From NCBI GenBank assembly GCA_014904845.1, contig MU119202.1:682001-746000 (forward strand): 64,000 bases of DNA. The letters are read 5' to 3'. The position numbers were made by a program, and so were the translations under genes. Origin of the DNA: Acephala macrosclerotiorum (taxonomy: Eukaryota; Ascomycota; Leotiomycetes; Helotiales; Mollisiaceae). Under the pieces are notes generated by a model. The model searched no databases and was not told the DNA's origin. It was given only the letters and a program-made list of their open reading frames with translations. This document shows, piece after piece, positions 60,389 through 64,000 of the stretch (positions within the stretch are counted from its first letter, which is position 1; every line of letters starts with the position of its first letter).

Positions 60389-61413
60389 ATGTTAAACACA
60401 CCTCTCCGCCGCCTGTACCAAACCACCTCCCACTTCCTCCAGCAAACAACCAAGATCACAACCGTAACGACATCGACAATTCGCACCATGTCTTCCTCCT
60501 CAGACCGCCCCACAGGCCTTATAGCCACCACTGGCATCGAGCTCCTAACCTTCGGAACCCCCAATGGCCACAAAGCCTCCATCATCCTCGAAGAACTGAA
60601 AGCCGCCTACGGCAAGACCTACACCTACCAATCAATAAACATAACGGAAAACATCCAAAAGGAACCCTGGTTCACGAAATTCTCTCCTAACGGCCGGATT
60701 CCCGCAATCGTAGACCATGATCGCAATGATTTTAGTGTCTTTGAAGGAGCGGCGATTTTGGCTTATTTGACGAGACATTATGATACAGAGAAGAGGTTTA
60801 GTTTCGAGGATGAGGATGATGTTAGTAGGTGTGAGCAGTGGGTTGCTTGGCAGCATGGTGGTTTGGTATATTCTTCCCTTCTTTTCCTCCTCTCTCCTCT
60901 ACTCTCTAATTTTCTAGCTTCAATAGCAATTCTGGAGTCTGCCGAACGGATAGCTAACAAATGGACGAATAGGGACCAATGCAAGGTCAAGCAAACCACT
61001 TCTACCGCTTCTCCAAAGAACGCATCCCCTACCCCACGCAACGCTACGTCGGCGAAACCGAACGTCTCTACGGCGTCCTCGATCACCAACTCTCTTCCCG
61101 CGACTACCTCGTCGGTCCCGGCCGTGGTAAATACTCCATCGCTGATATCGCGAATTTTGGCTGGGTGAACGTTAGTTATTTCGCTGGAGTGGATTTGAGT
61201 AAATTCCCGAATTTGGAGAGGTGGTGGAAGAGCATTGAGGAGAGGCCGGCGGTGAGGGCGGGGTTGAGGGTTCCGAGTGAGAGTAAGATTGTTAATAGCG
61301 CATACTTGAGACGCCTGAAGGAAGAGCCCGAATTCAAGGAGAATGAGGATAAGTTGAAGGAGTTCGGGGATAAGGCGAAGGAACAGTATAACTACAAGTA
61401 TGCTTCACCTTAG
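60389..61413 (+). CDS. Glutathione S-transferase, Ure2p-like class
   Basis: Exons 60389..60865 and 60973..61413 (107-nt intron) give 305 aa from the first ATG, or 272 aa from MSSSSDRPTG at 60488. The GST-N domain is ELLTFGTPNGHKASIILEEL, then FSPNGRIPAIVDHD and the gamma-glutamyl-binding VFEGAAILAYL (E-S/G-x-A-I). The GST-C domain includes QGQANHFYRFSKERIPYPTQRY and SIADIANFGWVN, with the N-capping Asp. This is the fungal Ure2-like type. The upstream extension MLNTPLRRLYQTTSHFLQQ is Arg/Thr/Gln-rich without acids, which would suit a mitochondrial presequence; two products from alternative starts are possible. A hydrophobic leader further upstream (from 60344) opens with GTG and is not counted. 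Confidence 0.9.
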
Positions 61414-61689
61414 AGAAGGCGGGATATTGGAAGACAGTGTAGGGAATATGAATGCAAACGATGTGAAGATATAGACAGTCCAGGCAGAATGGCTTTGAAT
61501 GTGATATTCAGAAAGACGGTCCCATGCAAGCATTCTTACAATGTGTAAATCTGATATGCTCGTTCAGTTGAACTCAATCGATATACAGGATGACCTGCTG
61601 CCATGAGTGCTTTCACTGTCCATACATTCTCAAGAGCTAGCACAAACAAAGGTAGTCTCAGAAGAAAATGTACGGAGATTGTCGGCTAG
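61414..61689. other. GST 3' side
   Basis: No gene seen. Confidence 0.3.
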
Positions 61690-62240
61690 AAGTAGACGTG
61701 CAACGAATGCCTTTCATGTGTTGGGACATTGGTCAAAGCTCATTGAGAATGTCACTCCACTTCGAGACAGTCCTACCGGGATTCCTGCCTGGATTGAAAA
61801 TAACTTAGCGCCGACATAGATGTGCAACGAAAATCCTCTCCTCCATCATTGTCCCAAGGATGTCAGTACATCGATTTGCAACAAAGCTGACTCTTTTCGA
61901 ACGAAAAGAGGGTTGGGAGCTAGACCAGATCAGCTTCTGGCGGGCTAGGCGAAACCGGGGTGCGCAACGAAATTCGGTCATTGTCTTAAAACACTTTTAG
62001 AGTTTGAGCTACAAAAAGACTCTTCGTCTCTTCACTTGCACAGAAGAGCTAGACCAAAAGAAGTCAAGCATGAACCCCTAAAGAGCTCCGACAGCGGCGA
62101 AAAGTGTAGATGTGCAACGAAACCTGCGCAGTGTCCCTCCGTTGTTTGGACATTCGCTTGACGTATCATAAAATAACAAGGAACCATCTTGAATAGATCC
62201 GGAAAGCGTCCGCCGGGAGTAGGGCGCGCAACGAAACTTC
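61690..62240. repeat. Diverged tandem repeat array, about five units of 114-150 bp
   Basis: A 10-bp core G-Y-GCAACGAA recurs at 61698, 61822, 61962, 62112 and 62226, with a weaker copy (TTGCAACAAA) at about 61876. Spacings are 124, 140, 150 and 114 bp. Around the core, flanks are partly shared, e.g. TAGAYGTGCAACGAAA, and a GAGCTAGACCA segment occurs twice (about 61917 and 62047). Units differ too much for a young satellite. No protein is encoded on either strand. Confidence 0.6.
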
Positions 62241-63150
62241 AGAGTCAATGTTCCGCTTTGAAAGAGGAGTTTAAGAAATTGCCAACTGCTTGATAAAAAA
62301 GAAGTGTATGATATCAAATTACATTGTGAAAAGAACTGTCTTCAATGTTATCGGAACATGATCCAAATGAATTAAAGTTAGACTGCCTCTATAGGGAGGG
62401 TGGGTTAAAGAAATTGCTTTGATGGAAAGCGGTGAGGGGTTTGAAAAGGGGCCTCGCTTAGGAAAGAAGGTGCAAAATGAATACGTGAGAACAAGGCTTA
62501 GAAAGAAAAGTAAATGAGGTTCCTGAAAGCAAGTACGGTTGCTGGCTCTCTGTTCATCGAGCCAACTTGCTATTTGTTCTCGGTAAACTCTCTCTCAGCT
62601 AAACACAGATAACCTGAAAGTCTACACGAGCCTCACATGTTCGTGCACATTCTTTATTCTCAGCTTGACTTCAGGAAAGATTGTAGATAACAGGGTGTGC
62701 GGCAGAAACACATATAATTCTTAATACCAATCATATCCAGTCATGCGAGGGAATGATCCATAAAACTTAGGTCCGCTGACCATCTTCGGAACTCAGACCA
62801 GCGCTCGAAGGGCAGTTTGTTTCTAGTCCTTGCCTGAGACTCTTGACCGGCTTTTCGTTTTGCAGAGATGTTGCGCTTCGGCAGGATAATCAACTGCATG
62901 GCCGAGGTACATCAGAAGGATAGGATAATGTGAGGTCATTCGCGACTCTGACCATCCTCATATTAGCAGGAAACGATTGGGTCTATCCTGGTCAGACTTA
63001 TCTGTAAGAACAAGTGCTCGACGTTTATTTGCATCTCTTGTCGAAAGGGGGGTTAGGTACTATAACTCAGCGAGCCAAATAGAGGTAGTGATGACGGTAG
63101 GGGGGATTCTGCTCGCCATTAGGCAACCTGAGAACGAGACTGTTGGGTGT
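62241..63150. other. Gene-poor stretch beyond the repeat array
   Basis: No gene, tRNA or clear repeat recognised between the array and the transcription-factor relic. Confidence 0.35.
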
Positions 63151-64000
63151 TCAAGCCGCGTTATCATTGTAAACATTCATCCACTCGCTGAGGTTGCTGT
63201 CTGAGAATCCCAGAGGATTCCAGAAGTATGGGCTTGAACCTTCGATGATAGGATCTGCTAGATCGAATGTGCCAAATACGTTGCCAAATCCATGTGATAT
63301 CACATGTGGCAGAGTTGAGGCTGCAGGAGCCTAATCTCTGGCCTGAGGGTCGTGAATATTGTGTGCATCCATATGATTGGACATGGTGGAGCCAAATGTA
63401 GAAGAAAGCATTGTCCTGGCATCGCCAGCTAAGCTCCAAGTACTGGATATCTCCTGGAGAACGGAGTCAAGGATCGATATATTTGTGTTGATATCAACCC
63501 TTTTGATACGGCTCTGGTTACTTGCCGTGGTAATAGCAGTATTTAAGACGTGATAGCGCCAAGGACAAAGACAATTGGCGCATTCTTGAGACCATTCTGA
63601 CGATTGAAACGCTGGAAGATGTCATCGAATCTGTCGAGCATTCACAGATTTCGAGGGAGGGTTTGAGCATCCTCGCGGTCTCTTCTGATACTTTAGTGCG
63701 CTCCAGGACTAGGAAAGGGCAGTTGAGGGAAAGTCGTGCGCTGTGGTATAGAATACTATTGAGATTCAGTATTTGATCGGCATTGCTGGATTAGAACTCA
63801 CTGCAAGACATAAACGTTTGTGCGGACCGTCTCTGGTAGCGACGCCCACGTCTTCCACGACATGTCGCCAGGCAGAGTTTCGTGCCAGCTCACCAATTTC
63901 GAGTTCAGCTCGTGCAGTGACACCTCGGTCTAGCGTGTTGAATCGCTATGCAGCTCGGGACGTGGAGCAAATATCCGGGATAGAAGGTCTTCGATTCTGC
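63151..64000 (-). pseudogene. Relic of a fungal transcription-factor gene (MHR domain), 5' part outside the window
   Basis: On the minus strand the typical fungal_TF_MHR blocks follow one another: SKLVSWHETLPGDMSW, LPETVRTNVYVL, then across a perfect GT-AG intron HILYHSARLSLNCPFL. After these come FQRFNRQNGLKNAPIVFVLGA, LDSVLQEISSTWSLAGDART and a C-terminus ending GFSDSNLSEWMNVYNDNAA before TGA at 63151. They are broken by TAG at 63930-63932, a frame change near 63620, another near 63550, and TAG at 63331-63333. The DNA-binding zinc cluster would lie beyond the right edge. The splice sites survive, so decay is moderate. Confidence 0.83.

Overview
The window is nuclear DNA of a filamentous ascomycete (Pezizomycotina). 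The signs are very short introns (mostly 45-80 nt, GT..AG), a Zn2Cys6 regulator, a CFEM protein, a HET-domain protein, a PDR-type ABC transporter and a 14-helix MFS pump. Gene content and layout would fit Leotiomycetes, but that placement is inference. About 27 protein genes, one tRNA, one spliceosomal snRNA and one intronic snoRNA are visible. Coordinates for spliced genes give the whole CDS span, and the exons are in the evidence. All reconstructed CDSs close in frame unless noted.

Layout. 1-11.2 kb: LEO1 (cut by the left edge), MOB2, a DUF3237 protein, ERB1, a Zn2Cys6 regulator, a long empty stretch, and the ER cargo receptor ERV29. 12.3-21.9 kb: verprolin VRP1, an unknown mitochondrial membrane protein, a glutaredoxin-like protein, a CHORD/CS co-chaperone, an unknown four-helix membrane protein, and endopolyphosphatase PPN1. 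22.9-32.1 kb: tRNA-Ser(AGA), a CorA-like transporter, a TA-flanked MITE, a GNAT acetyltransferase, a CFEM GPI protein, U2 snRNA, and a HET-domain gene with an in-frame stop near its splice junction. 32.8-41 kb: a full PDR ABC transporter and a small Ser/Thr/Ala-rich GPI protein. 41.3-49.7 kb: MSH5, EMC5, EF-1B alpha (EFB1) carrying a U18/snR18-like snoRNA in intron 2, and mitochondrial HSP78. 50.4-61.4 kb: a broken COG0523 (CobW-type) pseudogene, ARF1, EMP24, a DHA2-type MFS pump, and a GST. 61.4-64 kb: no intact gene, a diverged tandem repeat, and the decayed 3' part of a transcription-factor gene running off the right edge.

Most genes are housekeeping singletons rather than a cluster. The secretory pathway recurs (ERV29, EMC5, ARF1, EMP24), and three loci are decaying or disrupted (HET, COG0523, transcription-factor relic). 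I see no biosynthetic cluster, no intact transposase and no CRISPR-like array. The strongest non-coding results are the snoRNA in the EF-1B intron (the same host gene as in budding yeast), the U2 gene, the MITE and the 3'-end repeat array.
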